Below, in pieces: positions 26,549-36,130 of a stretch of DNA of 64,000 bases; positions within the stretch are counted from its first letter, which is position 1, and each line of letters starts with the position of its first letter. The stretch spans positions 620,001-684,000 of the forward strand of contig NZ_CP114289.2 in assembly GCF_027111315.2 (NCBI RefSeq), read 5' to 3'. This stretch comes from Flavobacterium limnophilum (GTDB taxonomy: Bacteria > Bacteroidota > Bacteroidia > Flavobacteriales > Flavobacteriaceae). The notes under the pieces were generated by a model. The model saw only the letters and a program-made list of their open reading frames with translations. It made no database searches and was not told the DNA's origin. The position numbers and the translations under genes are program-made.

Positions 26549-26585
26549 TAAAAAAATCCCCAACTACTTTTGCAATTGGGGATTG
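26549..26585 (-). terminator. Terminator of secA
   Basis: AATCCCCAA/TTGGGGATT stem with T-run on the minus-strand transcript, 31 bp after the secA stop. Confidence 0.75.
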
Positions 26586-26615
26586 AATTATTTTGGGATT
26601 GAATTATTCGGAACT

Positions 26616-29600
26616 TTATTCGTGAACGATGACCCATTCTCCTGAAGCCAATAAAGTTTCGGCTTTTTTGAACTTCATCGTTTCGGTTTTTCCGGTAGCC
26701 ACTTGTTTGATGGTTACGTTGTCGTTGCGATTGATTTTTGGTTGGTCGCGAACAATGGTTTCCGTAACATGACGTTGTTGCGTTTGTCCTGCTTCGCGAT
26801 TGGCGCTTTCGCTGGAAACAATTTCGTCTTTACTGGTAGTATAGTCTTCTTTCTGACGCACTTCTTTGGCTTCTTGAATTGCAGGAGCAGCCACTTGTTG
26901 CGGCAAATCCCCTTTGAACAAGAACGAAATAACTTCTTTGTTGATGCCGTTCAGCATGGAACTAAACAATTTGAAAGCTTCGAATTTGTAGATAAGCAAA
27001 GGATCTTTTTGTTCGTGAACCGCCAATTGAACCGATTGTTTCAACTCGTCCATTTTGCGTAAATGTTTTTTCCAGGCTTCATCGACAATGGCCAAAGTGA
27101 TGTTTTTTTCAAAATCGGCAACCAATTGGTTTCCTTTGGTTTCGTAGGCTTTTTTCAAATCGGTGACCACGTTCAAGGATTTGATTCCATCCGTAAAGGG
27201 AACGATGATGCGCTCGAATTGGTTGTTTTTGTCTTCATACACATTGCTGATGATAGGGAATGCTTCTCTCGCGCTGCGTTCTGTTTTTTCGGTATAAAAT
27301 GCCAAAGCCGCTTTGTACACTTTTCCGGTCAATTCTATATCCGTCAATCTGCTGAAATCGCTTTCAGAAACCGGGGAAGTGATGGAGAAATAACGAATCA
27401 ATTCGAATTCGAAGTTTTTGAAATCGTTGGTCGGTTTGTTGTCGCTTACAATTAAATCGCAGGTGTCATACAACATATTGGCGATATCGAGTTTCAAACG
27501 TTCTCCATGCAAAGCGTGACGACGGCGTTTGTAAACCACTTCACGTTGGGCATTCATCACGTCATCGTATTCCAACAAACGCTTACGAACACCAAAGTTG
27601 TTTTCTTCCACTTTTTTCTGGGCTCTTTCGATAGATTTGGTCATCATCGAATGTTGGATCACTTCACCTTCTTGCAATCCCATTCTGTCCATTACTTTGG
27701 CTACTCTTTCGGAACCAAATAGACGCATTAAGTTGTCTTCGAGCGAAACATAAAACTGGGAACTTCCCGGATCTCCTTGACGACCGGCACGACCACGCAA
27801 CTGACGGTCCACACGACGTGAATCGTGACGTTCCGTACCCACGATGGCCAAACCACCGGCAGCTTTCACCTCGGCAGACAGTTTAATATCCGTTCCACGA
27901 CCCGCCATATTGGTGGCTATGGTTACCACTCCTGGTTTTCCTGCTTCTTCCACGATTTGCGCCTCTTGTTTGTGCATTTTTGCATTCAAGACGTTGTGTT
28001 CGATACCTCTCATTTTCAACATTCGGCTCAACAATTCCGAAATTTCCACGGATGTTGTTCCAATCAAAACCGGTCTTCCGGCTTTCGATAATTCGGTTAC
28101 GTCCTCGATTACGGCATTGAATTTTTCACGGGTAGTTTTATAGATAAAATCTTCCTTGTCTTTTCGCATCATTGGTCTGTTGGTAGGAATTTCTACCACG
28201 TCCAATTTGTATATTTGCCACAACTCGCCAGCTTCCGTAACGGCTGTTCCAGTCATACCGCCCAATTTGCTGTACATCCTGAAATAGTTTTGCAAGGTTA
28301 CCGTTGCAAATGTTTGGGTTGCGTCCTCGATTTTTACGTTTTCCTTGGCTTCAATGGCTTGGTGCAAACCGTCAGAATAACGACGACCGTCCATGATACG
28401 ACCGGTTTGCTCATCGACAATCATGATTTTGTTGTCCATGATCACGTATTCCACGTCTTTTTCGAAAAGCGAATAGGCTTTTAAAAGTTGTGTCAAAGTA
28501 TGGATACGTTCGCTTTTCACTCCGAAATCCTGGAATAATTTTTCCTTTTCTTCGGCTTCGGCGTCTTTATCCAAGTTTTTCTTTTCGATGGCGGCAATTT
28601 CGGTTCCAATGTCTGGAAGCACAAAAAAGTCGCTGTCGGTATCTCCCGAAAGGAATTTAATTCCGTTGTCGGTCAATTCTACTTGGTTGTTTTTTTCTTC
28701 GATTACAAAATACAAGGCTTCATCCACTTTCGGCATTTCCTTGTTGTTGTTCTCCATATAGGCGTTTTCGGTTTTTTGAAGCAATTGTTTGATTCCTTCT
28801 TCACTCAAATATTTGATTAACGCTTTGTTTTTTGGTAAACTTCTGTGCGCTCTCAATAATAGAAAACCTCCGTCTTTTGTATTGCCTTCCTTGATTAATT
28901 TCTTGGCTTCCGACAGGAAACCATTGGCCAATTGTCTTTGCAACGCCACCAAGTTTTCGATTTTTGGTTTCAATTCATTGAATTCATGACGATCTCCTTC
29001 CGGAACCGGCCCAGAAATAATCAAGGGTGTACGGGCATCATCAATCAATACCGAATCGACCTCGTCGACAATGGCATAATTGTGTTTGCGTTGTACCAAA
29101 TCATTTGGAGAATGCGCCATGTTGTCTCTCAAATAATCAAAACCAAACTCGTTGTTTGTTCCGTAAGTGATGTCGGCATCGTAGGCTTTTTTTCTACCTT
29201 CGGAATTGGGTTGGTGATTGTCGATACAATCCACGGTCAAACCGTGAAATTCGAATAAAGGCGCTTTCCAAGTACTGTCACGTTTGGCCAAGTAATCATT
29301 CACTGTTACCAAATGCACTCCGTTTCCGGTCAAGGCATTCAAGTACAGCGGCAAGGTGGCCACCAATGTTTTTCCTTCCCCAGTTTGCATTTCGGCAATT
29401 TTACCTTCGTGCAAGACCATTCCACCAATTAATTGGACGTCATAATGAATCATGTCCCAAGTAATGGCTTTACCGGCAGCACTCCATGAATTGGACCAAA
29501 TGGCATTGTCACCGTCCAATGTAATATAAGTTTTCGTAGCCGAAAGTTCGCGGTCTTTGGCCGTTGCGGTTACTTGTATTTGGGTGTTTTCCTTGAATCT

Positions 29601-29963
29601 TCTGGCGGTTTCTTTTACTACGGCAAAAGCTTCCGGCAAGATTTCCATCAAGGTTTTTTCCGAGATTTCGTAAGCTTCTTTTTCCAAGGCATCGATGGCT
29701 ACGTAAATGTCTTCACGTTTGTCAATGTCTTCAACGTTTTCCGCTTCCAGTTTGAGTGAAGCAATTTTAGCATCTTTTTCAGAGCGGTCTTGTTTTATTT
29801 TTTCTTTGAAGAAGACCGTTCTGGCTCTTAGCTCGTCATTGGACAATGCGGCCAATCCACTTTCGAAAGTCTTGATTTTGGTTAAATAAGGTTGTAAAGC
29901 CTTGACATCTTTCTGCGATTTATCACCCACGAAGGCTTTGATAATGCTATTTATGAAACTCAT
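26616..29963 (-). CDS. secA: Preprotein translocase ATPase SecA
   Basis: 1115 residues, long compared with E. coli SecA (901) but usual for Bacteroidota, owing to insertions in the first nucleotide-binding and preprotein regions (about 50-110 and 330-440). Walker A is MQTGEGKT (192-199), the DEAD-like box [16 protein letters not shown] follows, and the second RecA-like fold has [15 protein letters not shown] and [18 protein letters not shown]. SecA drives Sec-dependent export at the inner membrane. The C-terminus ([20 protein letters not shown]) has no CxCx8CH/C zinc motif, so SecB/lipid binding by that motif is absent. Confidence 0.97.
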   Translation of the reverse strand: MSFINSIIKAFVGDKSQKDVKALQPYLTKIKTFESGLAALSNDELRARTVFFKEKIKQDRSEKDAKIASLKLEAENVEDIDKREDIYVAIDALEKEAYEISEKTLMEILPEAFAVVKETARRFKENTQIQVTATAKDRELSATKTYITLDGDNAIWSNSWSAAGKAITWDMIHYDVQLIGGMVLHEGKIAEMQTGEGKTLVATLPLYLNALTGNGVHLVTVNDYLAKRDSTWKAPLFEFHGLTVDCIDNHQPNSEGRKKAYDADITYGTNNEFGFDYLRDNMAHSPNDLVQRKHNYAIVDEVDSVLIDDARTPLIISGPVPEGDRHEFNELKPKIENLVALQRQLANGFLSEAKKLIKEGNTKDGGFLLLRAHRSLPKNKALIKYLSEEGIKQLLQKTENAYMENNNKEMPKVDEALYFVIEEKNNQVELTDNGIKFLSGDTDSDFFVLPDIGTEIAAIEKKNLDKDAEAEEKEKLFQDFGVKSERIHTLTQLLKAYSLFEKDVEYVIMDNKIMIVDEQTGRIMDGRRYSDGLHQAIEAKENVKIEDATQTFATVTLQNYFRMYSKLGGMTGTAVTEAGELWQIYKLDVVEIPTNRPMMRKDKEDFIYKTTREKFNAVIEDVTELSKAGRPVLIGTTSVEISELLSRMLKMRGIEHNVLNAKMHKQEAQIVEEAGKPGVVTIATNMAGRGTDIKLSAEVKAAGGLAIVGTERHDSRRVDRQLRGRAGRQGDPGSSQFYVSLEDNLMRLFGSERVAKVMDRMGLQEGEVIQHSMMTKSIERAQKKVEENNFGVRKRLLEYDDVMNAQREVVYKRRRHALHGERLKLDIANMLYDTCDLIVSDNKPTNDFKNFEFELIRYFSITSPVSESDFSRLTDIELTGKVYKAALAFYTEKTERSAREAFPIISNVYEDKNNQFERIIVPFTDGIKSLNVVTDLKKAYETKGNQLVADFEKNITLAIVDEAWKKHLRKMDELKQSVQLAVHEQKDPLLIYKFEAFKLFSSMLNGINKEVISFLFKGDLPQQVAAPAIQEAKEVRQKEDYTTSKDEIVSSESANREAGQTQQRHVTETIVRDQPKINRNDNVTIKQVATGKTETMKFKKAETLLASGEWVIVHE

Positions 29964-30005
29964 GATATGTTTGTGTTTTATTTATAAATGTGTGTAAATT
30001 TAAAC

Positions 30006-30033
30006 AAAAAAAAAGCCTCTTTCGAGACTTTTT
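30006..30033 (-). terminator. Terminator of the DUF2795 gene
   Basis: AAAAAAGCCTC-TTTC-GAGACTTTTTT hairpin with U-run on the minus strand, just after the stop. Confidence 0.65.
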
Positions 30034-30048
30034 TCTTGAGATATTTTT

Positions 30049-30270
30049 TTAATATTCGTCCTCGTTCCAAAGATAATCTTCGTCAGTAGGATAATCCGGC
30101 CAAATTTCTTCCATCGATTCATATATCTCCCCTTCATCCTCTATTGACTGTAAGTTTTCCACTACTTCTAATGGTGCTCCAGCTCTAATAGCGTAGTCGA
30201 TAAGTTCATCTTTGTTAGCAGGCCACGGTGCATCGCTTAGGTAGGATGCTAATTCTAATGTCCAATACAT
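30049..30270 (-). CDS. DUF2795 domain protein
   Basis: 73 residues, acidic. MYWTLELASYLSDAPWPANKDELIDYAIRAGAP followed by VVENLQ matches DUF2795, a small helical domain of unknown function. An acidic tail (DEDYLWNEDEY) follows. Own -7 box 24 bp upstream and own terminator; it sits upstream of secA on the same strand but is separated from it by the terminator. Confidence 0.85.
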   Translation of the reverse strand: MYWTLELASYLSDAPWPANKDELIDYAIRAGAPLEVVENLQSIEDEGEIYESMEEIWPDYPTDEDYLWNEDEY

Positions 30271-30293
30271 CTTTTGTCTATTTTAGGTTTGTG

Positions 30294-30301
30294 CAAAAAT
30301 A
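30294..30301 (-). promoter_or_regulatory. Promoter -7 box for the DUF2795 gene
   Basis: TATTTTTG on the minus strand, 24 bp before the start codon. Confidence 0.5.
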
Positions 30302-30368
30302 AATTTTTTACTGAAAAAGACAAGTAAAAATTCATTTATTTTTAATTAAAGTTAAGAACGTGTTGTTT

Positions 30369-30403
30369 GTTTCAAGTTTAAGGTTTAATGTTTCAAGTTT
30401 TGA
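30369..30403. repeat. Heptamer tandem array (GTTTMAR type)
   Basis: Five consecutive 7-bp units: GTTTCAA, GTTTAAG, GTTTAAT, GTTTCAA, GTTTTGA, exactly 35 bp. It lies downstream of the adenosyltransferase gene. Confidence 0.7.
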
Positions 30404-30431
30404 ACCTGAAATTGCGACTGAAAACTCAAGG

Positions 30432-31001
30432 CTATTTTCTCGGAATCCATTTTACTTCCTCGGCGTTCAAATCGTTCGACAACTTTCGTGCCAATACAAA
30501 AAGGTAGTCAGAAAGTCGGTTTAAGTACATAATAACGATTTCGGCTACGGCTTCATTGTGGTCTAAATGCACGGCCAAACGTTCTGCACGACGGCAAACG
30601 CAGCGGGCAATATGACAATATGACACGGTAGTGTGTCCGCCGGGTAAAACGAAATGGGTCATTGGCGGAAGTGCTTCTTCCATTGTGTCAATTTCCTTTT
30701 CGAGCAATTCGATGTCGCTTTCCACAATTCCGAGTTTTTGCAGTCGCAATTCGCCATTTTTCTTCACTTCTTTTTCGGGCGGAGTGGCGAGAATAGCACC
30801 CACGGTAAACAATCGATCCTGAATTTCAATCAGGATTTTTTTGTAATGCGGATTTATTTCTTGATCCCGAATTAGTCCAATATGGGAATTCAATTCGTCA
30901 ACCGTGCCGTAACTTTCTATGCGGATGTGGTCTTTTGGAACTCGCGTTCCGCCAAAAAGTGCCGTGGTTCCTTTATCGCCGGTTTTTGTGTAGATTTTCA
31001 T
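30432..31001 (-). CDS. Cob(I)yrinic acid a,c-diamide adenosyltransferase, PduO type
   Basis: 189 residues. The N-terminal ATP-binding motif KIYTKTGDKGTTALFGGTRVPKD and the C-terminal RCVCRRAERLAV...YLNRLSDYLFVLAR are diagnostic of the PduO/CobO2 family. It transfers the adenosyl group of ATP to cob(I)alamin, making the coenzyme of B12-dependent enzymes in the cytoplasm. Encoded 63 bp downstream of the ABC ATPase; the spacer carries an octamer-like repeat. Confidence 0.95.
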   Translation of the reverse strand: MKIYTKTGDKGTTALFGGTRVPKDHIRIESYGTVDELNSHIGLIRDQEINPHYKKILIEIQDRLFTVGAILATPPEKEVKKNGELRLQKLGIVESDIELLEKEIDTMEEALPPMTHFVLPGGHTTVSYCHIARCVCRRAERLAVHLDHNEAVAEIVIMYLNRLSDYLFVLARKLSNDLNAEEVKWIPRK

Positions 31002-31008
31002 TTTTGTT

Positions 31009-31058
31009 GTTTAATCGGTTAAATGTTTTAATCGGTTAACCGTATAACCGACTAACCA
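31009..31058. repeat. Octamer-period repeat with palindromic end
   Basis: GTTTAATC, GGTTAAAT, GTTTTAATC, GGTTAACC, GTATAACC and GACTAACC follow each other with a period of about 8 bp. The last units are complementary to the first, so the array can fold back. Lies between the ABC ATPase and adenosyltransferase genes. Confidence 0.6.
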
Positions 31059-31064
31059 AACAAA

Positions 31065-31751
31065 CTATTTTGAAGTGTCGCTTTCAATCATTCCATCTCG
31101 CAAACGAATAATTCTCTTTGCGTGGGCAGCGATTTCTTCTTCGTGGGTTACGACGATAATGGTATTGCCATTGGCATGAATTTCTTCCAAAAGATTCATG
31201 ATTTCCTCGGATGTTTTACTGTCCAAATTTCCGGTGGGTTCATCGGCAAGAATGATGGAAGGTTTGTTGACCAAGGCTCTTGCAATGGCAACTCTTTGTC
31301 TTTGTCCTCCCGAAAGTTGGTTGGGTTGATGGTCCATTCTGTCGGCCAAATTGACTTGTTCCAAAACTTTGGTAGCTCGGGCTCTTCTTTCGGATTTGGA
31401 ATATCCAGCATAAATCATTGGCAAGGCCACGTTGTCCAATGCCGTTGTTCTTGGCAAAAGATTGAACGTTTGGAATACAAAACCTATTTCTTTGTTGCGG
31501 ATTTCGGCCAATTCATCATCGTGCATTTGGCTCACGTCTTTTCCGTTGAGGATATAAGTTCCCGAAGTAGGCGTGTCCAGACATCCCAAAAGATTCATCA
31601 AGGTTGATTTTCCGGAACCCGAAGGTCCCATAAGTGCCACGTATTCCCCTTTTTTAATTTCTAAATCGATGCCTTTGAGTACATACACGATTTCGTTTCC
31701 AAGAACAAAATCTCTTTTGATATTGGTTATTTTTATTAATGGTTTTGACAT
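31065..31751 (-). CDS. ABC transporter ATP-binding protein (LolD/MacB type)
   Basis: 228 residues: Walker [11 protein letters not shown]-loop [11 protein letters not shown], signature [15 protein letters not shown], Walker [13 protein letters not shown] and H-loop [29 protein letters not shown] is the sub-family marker of LolD/MacB/FtsE-type exporters, which handle lipoproteins, peptides or envelope stress rather than small-molecule import. No permease gene is adjacent, so the partner is unknown. Confidence 0.9.
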   Translation of the reverse strand: MSKPLIKITNIKRDFVLGNEIVYVLKGIDLEIKKGEYVALMGPSGSGKSTLMNLLGCLDTPTSGTYILNGKDVSQMHDDELAEIRNKEIGFVFQTFNLLPRTTALDNVALPMIYAGYSKSERRARATKVLEQVNLADRMDHQPNQLSGGQRQRVAIARALVNKPSIILADEPTGNLDSKTSEEIMNLLEEIHANGNTIIVVTHEEEIAAHAKRIIRLRDGMIESDTSK

Positions 31752-32080
31752 TTTTATACAAGATTTAGTGCTTTATCAGCCTTAGCGTGACATTAAAGTT
31801 TGGTTTAAAAGTACAAAAGACTTTTGAATTATTGATAAGTAGTCTTTTTTTTAAATTAGTTACATTTTTTTTTAATTTAAATTCGATTCATTTCGAACTT
31901 TTGAATACGCAAAAACAGGTTTTTAGTACTTATATAATTAGGATTGTGTTTTATATAATTCACTTGTTTTTCAAGGTGTTATCATAATTTTTTCAATTAG
32001 TTTCATAATTTTTGGTTTTATATTGGATATAATGCAATTCGATATAGATTTGTTGGATAATGTTAAAAAAAACAAAAATT
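31752..32080. other. AT-rich divergent intergenic region
   Basis: This 329-bp spacer between divergent genes is very AT-rich, with only short incidental repeats such as TTATATAATTA/TTATATAATTC. Apart from the -7 box for the lipoprotein gene (32045-32052) I see no defined site. Confidence 0.4.
32045..32052 (+). promoter_or_regulatory. Promoter -7 box for the lipoprotein gene
   Basis: TAGATTTG (TAnnTTTG) with TTGG 18 bp upstream, at -33 distance; 28 bp before the ATG at 32081. Confidence 0.55.
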
Positions 32081-32740
32081 ATGAAAAGTACAAAATGGTT
32101 ATTAGGAGTTGCGTTAATCGCTTTGGGATTTACATCTTGTAAAGACGAGAAAGAAGCCCAGGCCGAGAAAGCGGTTGACACTTATGTTGTTTATGTAGAT
32201 TCAGTGGAAAAAGTTTCTAATGAAGAAGCCCAAAAAAATTGGGAAGGAATTGATGCCGTTTATCAATTGAGGATGAACGAAGCAGAAGCTAATTTGGCCA
32301 ATTTGAAAGACAGCATAAAAGCAAAAGAAAGAATCATTGCGAGTAAAGGCAAGTATGAAGTTATACGAACCAAAATGGTAGTTAATACTCCTGTTTCTAT
32401 TCCTAGTTCTAAACAACAATTGAGAAACGCCTTGTTTGGTGAAGGAAAAATTGGGGACGACATGAGTTTTGACTGGGTAAATGCAGGCAATATTCACGGT
32501 GTTTACCAAACTTTTATCCATACTGCCGAAGACAACAAAGACAGCTATTCCCGTGAAGACTGGGACGAAATCAAGTTGATGTACGAGGCATTGGACAGCA
32601 GAAAAAATACTGTTGAAAAAGAAGGTCTTTCAAAAGAAGACAACAGAAAAATTGCCGCTTTAAAATTCAAATTTGCTCCAATGATGAAAGTCAATAGAAT
32701 AGGAGCAAAATCGGAAGAAATGAAGGAAGCGAAAGAATAG
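32081..32740 (+). CDS. Lipoprotein of unknown function (possibly DUF6565-like)
   Basis: 219 residues from the ATG at 32081, chosen because MKSTKWLLGVALIALGFTSC is a complete lipoprotein signal with Cys at position 20. The mature part is highly charged, helical and lysine-rich, with VDTYVVYVDSVEKVSNEEAQKNWEGIDAVY near its start. It resembles small flavobacterial lipoproteins sometimes filed under DUF6565; I hold that loosely. Own promoter and terminator. Envelope-attached; function unknown. Confidence 0.75.
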   Translation: MKSTKWLLGVALIALGFTSCKDEKEAQAEKAVDTYVVYVDSVEKVSNEEAQKNWEGIDAVYQLRMNEAEANLANLKDSIKAKERIIASKGKYEVIRTKMVVNTPVSIPSSKQQLRNALFGEGKIGDDMSFDWVNAGNIHGVYQTFIHTAEDNKDSYSREDWDEIKLMYEALDSRKNTVEKEGLSKEDNRKIAALKFKFAPMMKVNRIGAKSEEMKEAKE

Positions 32741-32779
32741 TGTAGCGGTTATTAAATAAATGGTTAGTTATTAATTCGG

Positions 32780-32815
32780 GAAAACGACAGTCAGAAATGG
32801 TTGTCGTTTTTTTTA
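32780..32815. terminator. Bidirectional terminator between the lipoprotein and carbonic anhydrase genes
   Basis: AAAACGACA/TGTCGTTTT stem with flanking A- and T-runs between convergent genes. Confidence 0.75.
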
Positions 32816-32825
32816 TCGACATGAT

Positions 32826-33455
32826 TTAGTCCGATATTTTGTAAATCTTGGTGATGTCCTTCAATATTTCTGCAAAGTTGATGTTCAGGTCTATTAATTT
32901 GCCGCTGTGAATGTCAAAAATCCATCCATATACTTTCAATTCACGTTCGTTGTTGGCTTTCTGGACTTCGGCAGTTTTAATAATGTTGATGCACTGTTCC
33001 TGAACATTCAATTCGATTAATTTTTTATATTTTTCCTCCTCATTGGTGATGGTGTCGAGTACTTTTCGATGAATTCGGTACACGTCGCGAATGTTTCTCA
33101 ACCAAGGATTCAAGATACCCAAATCCGATTGTTGCATCGCGGCATGCACACCTCCGCAGCCATAGTGTCCGCAAACGATAATGTGGTTTACTTTCAAATG
33201 CACCACGGCATAATTGATTACCGACATCGAGTTGAGGTCGGTATTGGGAACCATGTTGGCAATATTGCGATGCACGAAAACGTCTCCAGGTTCCAGGCCC
33301 ATAAGCTCTTCGGCTGAAACACGGCTGTCGGAACAACCAATGTACAGAAACTCGGGCGATTGTCCTTTTGACAATTTTTTGAAATAATTTGGGTCTATTT
33401 TGAGTTGTTTGACAATCCAATTTCGGTTGTTCTCAAATATTTTTTTGATATCCAT
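32826..33455 (-). CDS. Beta-class carbonic anhydrase
   Basis: 209 residues. The zinc and catalytic residues are all visible: C41, D43 and R45 in CSDSRVSAEELMG, and H97 and C100 in CGHYGCGG. VFVHRNIANMV is the other signature. The enzyme interconverts CO2 and bicarbonate in the cytoplasm. Its -7 box (TAGATTTG, 33490-33483 on the minus strand) overlaps the last codon of the methyltransferase gene. Confidence 0.95.
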   Translation of the reverse strand: MDIKKIFENNRNWIVKQLKIDPNYFKKLSKGQSPEFLYIGCSDSRVSAEELMGLEPGDVFVHRNIANMVPNTDLNSMSVINYAVVHLKVNHIIVCGHYGCGGVHAAMQQSDLGILNPWLRNIRDVYRIHRKVLDTITNEEEKYKKLIELNVQEQCINIIKTAEVQKANNERELKVYGWIFDIHSGKLIDLNINFAEILKDITKIYKISD

Positions 33456-33482
33456 ACTGTCGTTTTGAATTTTTTAAAGGTA

Positions 33483-33490
33483 CAAATCTA
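33483..33490 (-). promoter_or_regulatory. Promoter -7 box for carbonic anhydrase
   Basis: TAGATTTG on the minus strand, 28 bp before the start codon and touching the end of the upstream gene. Confidence 0.45.
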
Positions 33491-34279
33491 GGTTCTAATC
33501 ACAAAATGCTCTTTTGGTTGTTCTCTTCTAAAGAAAACCAATCCCCATTGAAACGTATCAATAGTAACGGTCACTTTAGGATGTTGTTTGATAATTTCCC
33601 AAGCTTTTTCCATTTCGGGCGACCAATGAATGTCGTCGAAAATCCACACTGTGTCGTTTGTAATAGTTGGCAATAAAAGTTCGAAATAGTCTAAAGTGGC
33701 GGTTTTGGAATGATTTCCGTCGAAATAAATCAGTTGGCAGTTGGCAGTTTTCAGTTGGCAGTTTTGTAAATAACTCAAAAAATCGGTTTCAACACAATTT
33801 ACATTGTCACAATTGAATAATTGCAATTGATTTTTTGCAATTGTCCTTGTATTTGGACAACCTTCCAATGTTATAATAGATGCTTTTGGATTTGCCAAGG
33901 CCAGGGCAGAAGTAGCCAATCCTAATGAAGTGCCAATTTCCAAAATCGTAGCTGGCTGAAAATAATTCGTGATTCGAAACAATAATTCGGCGCGTTTTGG
34001 AATGATTCCGGCAGTTTTGGCAATTTTGGCAATTTGTCTGGTATTCGATTTGAAAACTTTGGAACCCGCACCAAAATCGGTTACTTCAATCGTGTTTTTA
34101 TTTGCCAAAAGCGAGTTTCGGTAGTTTTTTAAAACTTCATATTCGGGTTTTGGTTTCTTGTCATAAAAACATTTGGTTATCAAATTGAACACAAATGGTG
34201 AATGCACGGCGTGTTCGTTTTTGGAGTTCCAGAGGAATTTGAGACAGGATTTGATTTGGAATAGCATAAAAAGTTTCAA
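33488..34279 (-). CDS. Class I SAM-dependent methyltransferase
   Basis: 263 residues. ATILEIGTSLGLATSALALA is the SAM-binding motif I, IITLEGC carries the acidic residue for the ribose, and YFDGNHSKTATLDYFELLLP and DDIHWSPEM resemble O-methyltransferase family 3/24 proteins. The N-terminus HAVHSPFVFNLI is conserved in a Bacteroidota subgroup. Substrate unknown. A 35-bp heptamer array is embedded in the coding sequence (33731-33765) and encodes part of a loop before the YFDGNH strand. The start could also be the Met at position 5. Confidence 0.85.
   Translation of the reverse strand: MKLFMLFQIKSCLKFLWNSKNEHAVHSPFVFNLITKCFYDKKPKPEYEVLKNYRNSLLANKNTIEVTDFGAGSKVFKSNTRQIAKIAKTAGIIPKRAELLFRITNYFQPATILEIGTSLGLATSALALANPKASIITLEGCPNTRTIAKNQLQLFNCDNVNCVETDFLSYLQNCQLKTANCQLIYFDGNHSKTATLDYFELLLPTITNDTVWIFDDIHWSPEMEKAWEIIKQHPKVTVTIDTFQWGLVFFRREQPKEHFVIRT
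33731..33765. repeat. Heptamer tandem array inside the methyltransferase gene
   Basis: Five exact-length units: CAGTTGG, CAGTTGG, CAGTTTT, CAGTTGG, CAGTTTT. Total 35 bp, the same size as the array at 30369. It is translated (on the minus strand) as a Cys/Gln/Leu-rich loop. Confidence 0.85.
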
Positions 34280-34296
34280 AAATGAATGCGAAGATA

Positions 34297-34304
34297 CAAA
34301 GATA
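34297..34304 (-). promoter_or_regulatory. Promoter -7 box for the methyltransferase gene
   Basis: TATCTTTG on the minus strand, 17 bp before the start codon. Confidence 0.45.
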
Positions 34305-34353
34305 AAAGAGCAATATTGTTTCCTTTAATAAAGCGATTTTTTATTTCTTGATT

Positions 34354-34373
34354 CCTCCAGCTAAAGCTGGAGG
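34354..34373. repeat. REP-like hairpin CCTCCAGCT/AGCTGGAGG
   Basis: Nine-bp perfect stem with an AA loop, followed by CAATT. The same right arm (CTGGAGGCAATT) recurs in a degenerate hairpin at 42033-42060. Confidence 0.75.
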
Positions 34374-34417
34374 CAATTGAAAAGCGTTAAAAAAGAACAC
34401 TTTTCACTTTAAACACT

Positions 34418-34425
34418 ATATTTGC
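34418..34425 (+). promoter_or_regulatory. Promoter -7 box for the SDR gene
   Basis: TATATTTG (TAnnTTTG), 41 bp before the start codon. Confidence 0.55.
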
Positions 34426-34466
34426 GCCCTTGGAATTGAAGCCAAGAATAATTTTGATTTTTTACG

Positions 34467-36017
34467 ATGAAAACAGCTGCAATAGAAAATAAAACCACGA
34501 TAACTTCCGAAGAAATTGATAGATGTATTGCTGTTTTGGCACAATTGAATATAGATACGGACCAAATATTCGAGATTCCAAAAGAACAGAGAATCGCTTT
34601 AATCAAGGCAGCTGGACAATTTTCGCGTCCCGATAGAGAGGAATTTGCCAAAAGAAAAAAGGACGGGAAAGCCGTAGCCAAACGCAAACAGGAGAAGAAA
34701 GACCGAACCGCCCGCAAGGAAACCGGAATTCGTTCGGCTCGGGAGGCGAGTGTTTTTGTTGCTCCAAAATTATTGGCTTCGCACGATTTGGAACACAAAG
34801 AACAATTGGAACTGGAAATGCCTAGACAATGCTATGTGTGCAAAACTGACTTTACCAAAATGCACCATTTTTACGATACGATGTGTACCGATTGTGGCGA
34901 TTTTAATTATGCCAAGCGTTTTCAAACAGCCGATGTAAAGGGGCAAATTGCCGTGATTACGGGTTCTCGATTGAAGATTGGTTATCATATTGCCCTGATG
35001 CTTTTGCGTGGAGGAGCAACCGTTGTTGCAACGACTCGTTTTCCGGTGGATTCGGCATTGCGATTTGCCAAGGAAGATGATTTTATGGAATGGGGACATC
35101 GCTTGAAGATTCACGGATTGGATTTGCGACATATTCCGAGTGTGGAGATTTTCTGCAATTTCATCGAACAAAAATACGGTCGATTGGATATCTTGATCAA
35201 TAATGCGGCACAAACCGTGCGAAGACCAGCGGGTTTTTATACGCATTTGATGGAAAATGAAGAACGTCCAATAGGCTCTTTGCCTCAACAAGCTCAAGAA
35301 TTATTGTTGGATCACGCCAATTGTTTGGATGAATTGAAAGTTTTGACAACAGGATTTTCGTCGAATGAAAATATGCCGGTGACTTGGCATGGTCCGGAAC
35401 CCGGAATTGGTTTGCGGGCTTCCGCCAAATTATCCCAGATTCCGTATAGTTTTGATAATGCCTTGGTTGCCCAAGAAGTTTTTCCGGAAGGGGAACTCGA
35501 TGCCGATTTGCAACAAGTCGATTTGCGAAAAGTAAACAGCTGGCGATTGAAATTGGGCCAAATCGAAACCACGGAAATGATTGAAGTGCAATTGGTCAAT
35601 TCGGTGGCGCCTTTCGTGTTGTGCAACCGTCTTTCGGAAGTGATGAAGAAAGACCACACGGGCAAAAAACACATCATCAATGTTTCGGCGATGGAAGGGA
35701 AGTTTTACCGTGATTTCAAGGAAGACCGTCATCCGCATACCAATATGGCTAAAGCCGCCTTGAATATGTTGACGCACACTGCCGCAGGGACTTTGGCCAA
35801 AGACGGAATTTTCATGAATGCCGTTGACACGGGCTGGGTTACCGACGAAGATCCAGCGGAATTGGCAAAACTTAAACAGGAAGAACAAGATTTTCAACCA
35901 CCATTGGATATTGTCGATGGCGCTGCCCGGGTTATGGATCCTTTGTTTGACGGAATCAATACAGGGAAACACTGGTGCGGAAAGTTTTTGAAAGATTACA
36001 GGCCGATTTCTTGGTAA
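34467..36017 (+). CDS. Short-chain dehydrogenase/reductase-like protein with N-terminal extension
   Basis: 516 residues, twice the normal SDR length. About 155 residues precede the Rossmann fold and include a basic stretch (61-84) and a zinc-ribbon pattern C122/C125...C140/C143. The cofactor motif is TGSRLKIG (165-172) and INNAAQ (245-249) is the NNAG counterpart, followed by an insert of about 130 residues. The catalytic serine region is NVSAMEG (S407). At the YxxxK position the sequence is TNMAK, keeping K429 but with Thr425 instead of Tyr. It may therefore not be a normal oxidoreductase. Single gene. Confidence 0.8.
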   Translation: MKTAAIENKTTITSEEIDRCIAVLAQLNIDTDQIFEIPKEQRIALIKAAGQFSRPDREEFAKRKKDGKAVAKRKQEKKDRTARKETGIRSAREASVFVAPKLLASHDLEHKEQLELEMPRQCYVCKTDFTKMHHFYDTMCTDCGDFNYAKRFQTADVKGQIAVITGSRLKIGYHIALMLLRGGATVVATTRFPVDSALRFAKEDDFMEWGHRLKIHGLDLRHIPSVEIFCNFIEQKYGRLDILINNAAQTVRRPAGFYTHLMENEERPIGSLPQQAQELLLDHANCLDELKVLTTGFSSNENMPVTWHGPEPGIGLRASAKLSQIPYSFDNALVAQEVFPEGELDADLQQVDLRKVNSWRLKLGQIETTEMIEVQLVNSVAPFVLCNRLSEVMKKDHTGKKHIINVSAMEGKFYRDFKEDRHPHTNMAKAALNMLTHTAAGTLAKDGIFMNAVDTGWVTDEDPAELAKLKQEEQDFQPPLDIVDGAARVMDPLFDGINTGKHWCGKFLKDYRPISW

Positions 36018-36038
36018 AAATTGCAAGATTCTAAAAGG

Positions 36039-36076
36039 AAAAACCCACGACAGAATTCATTCTTTCGTGGGTTTTT
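36039..36076. terminator. Bidirectional terminator with ACAGAATT loop (1 of 3)
   Basis: AAAAACCCACGA/TCGTGGGTTTTT stem with loop CAGAATTCATTCTT. Two other terminators in the window share this loop. Confidence 0.85.
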
Positions 36077-36130
36077 CTCGTTTGACTTTATTGGAAAATG
36101 CTGAAAATTCAAGACATCGGGTAATTGCTT

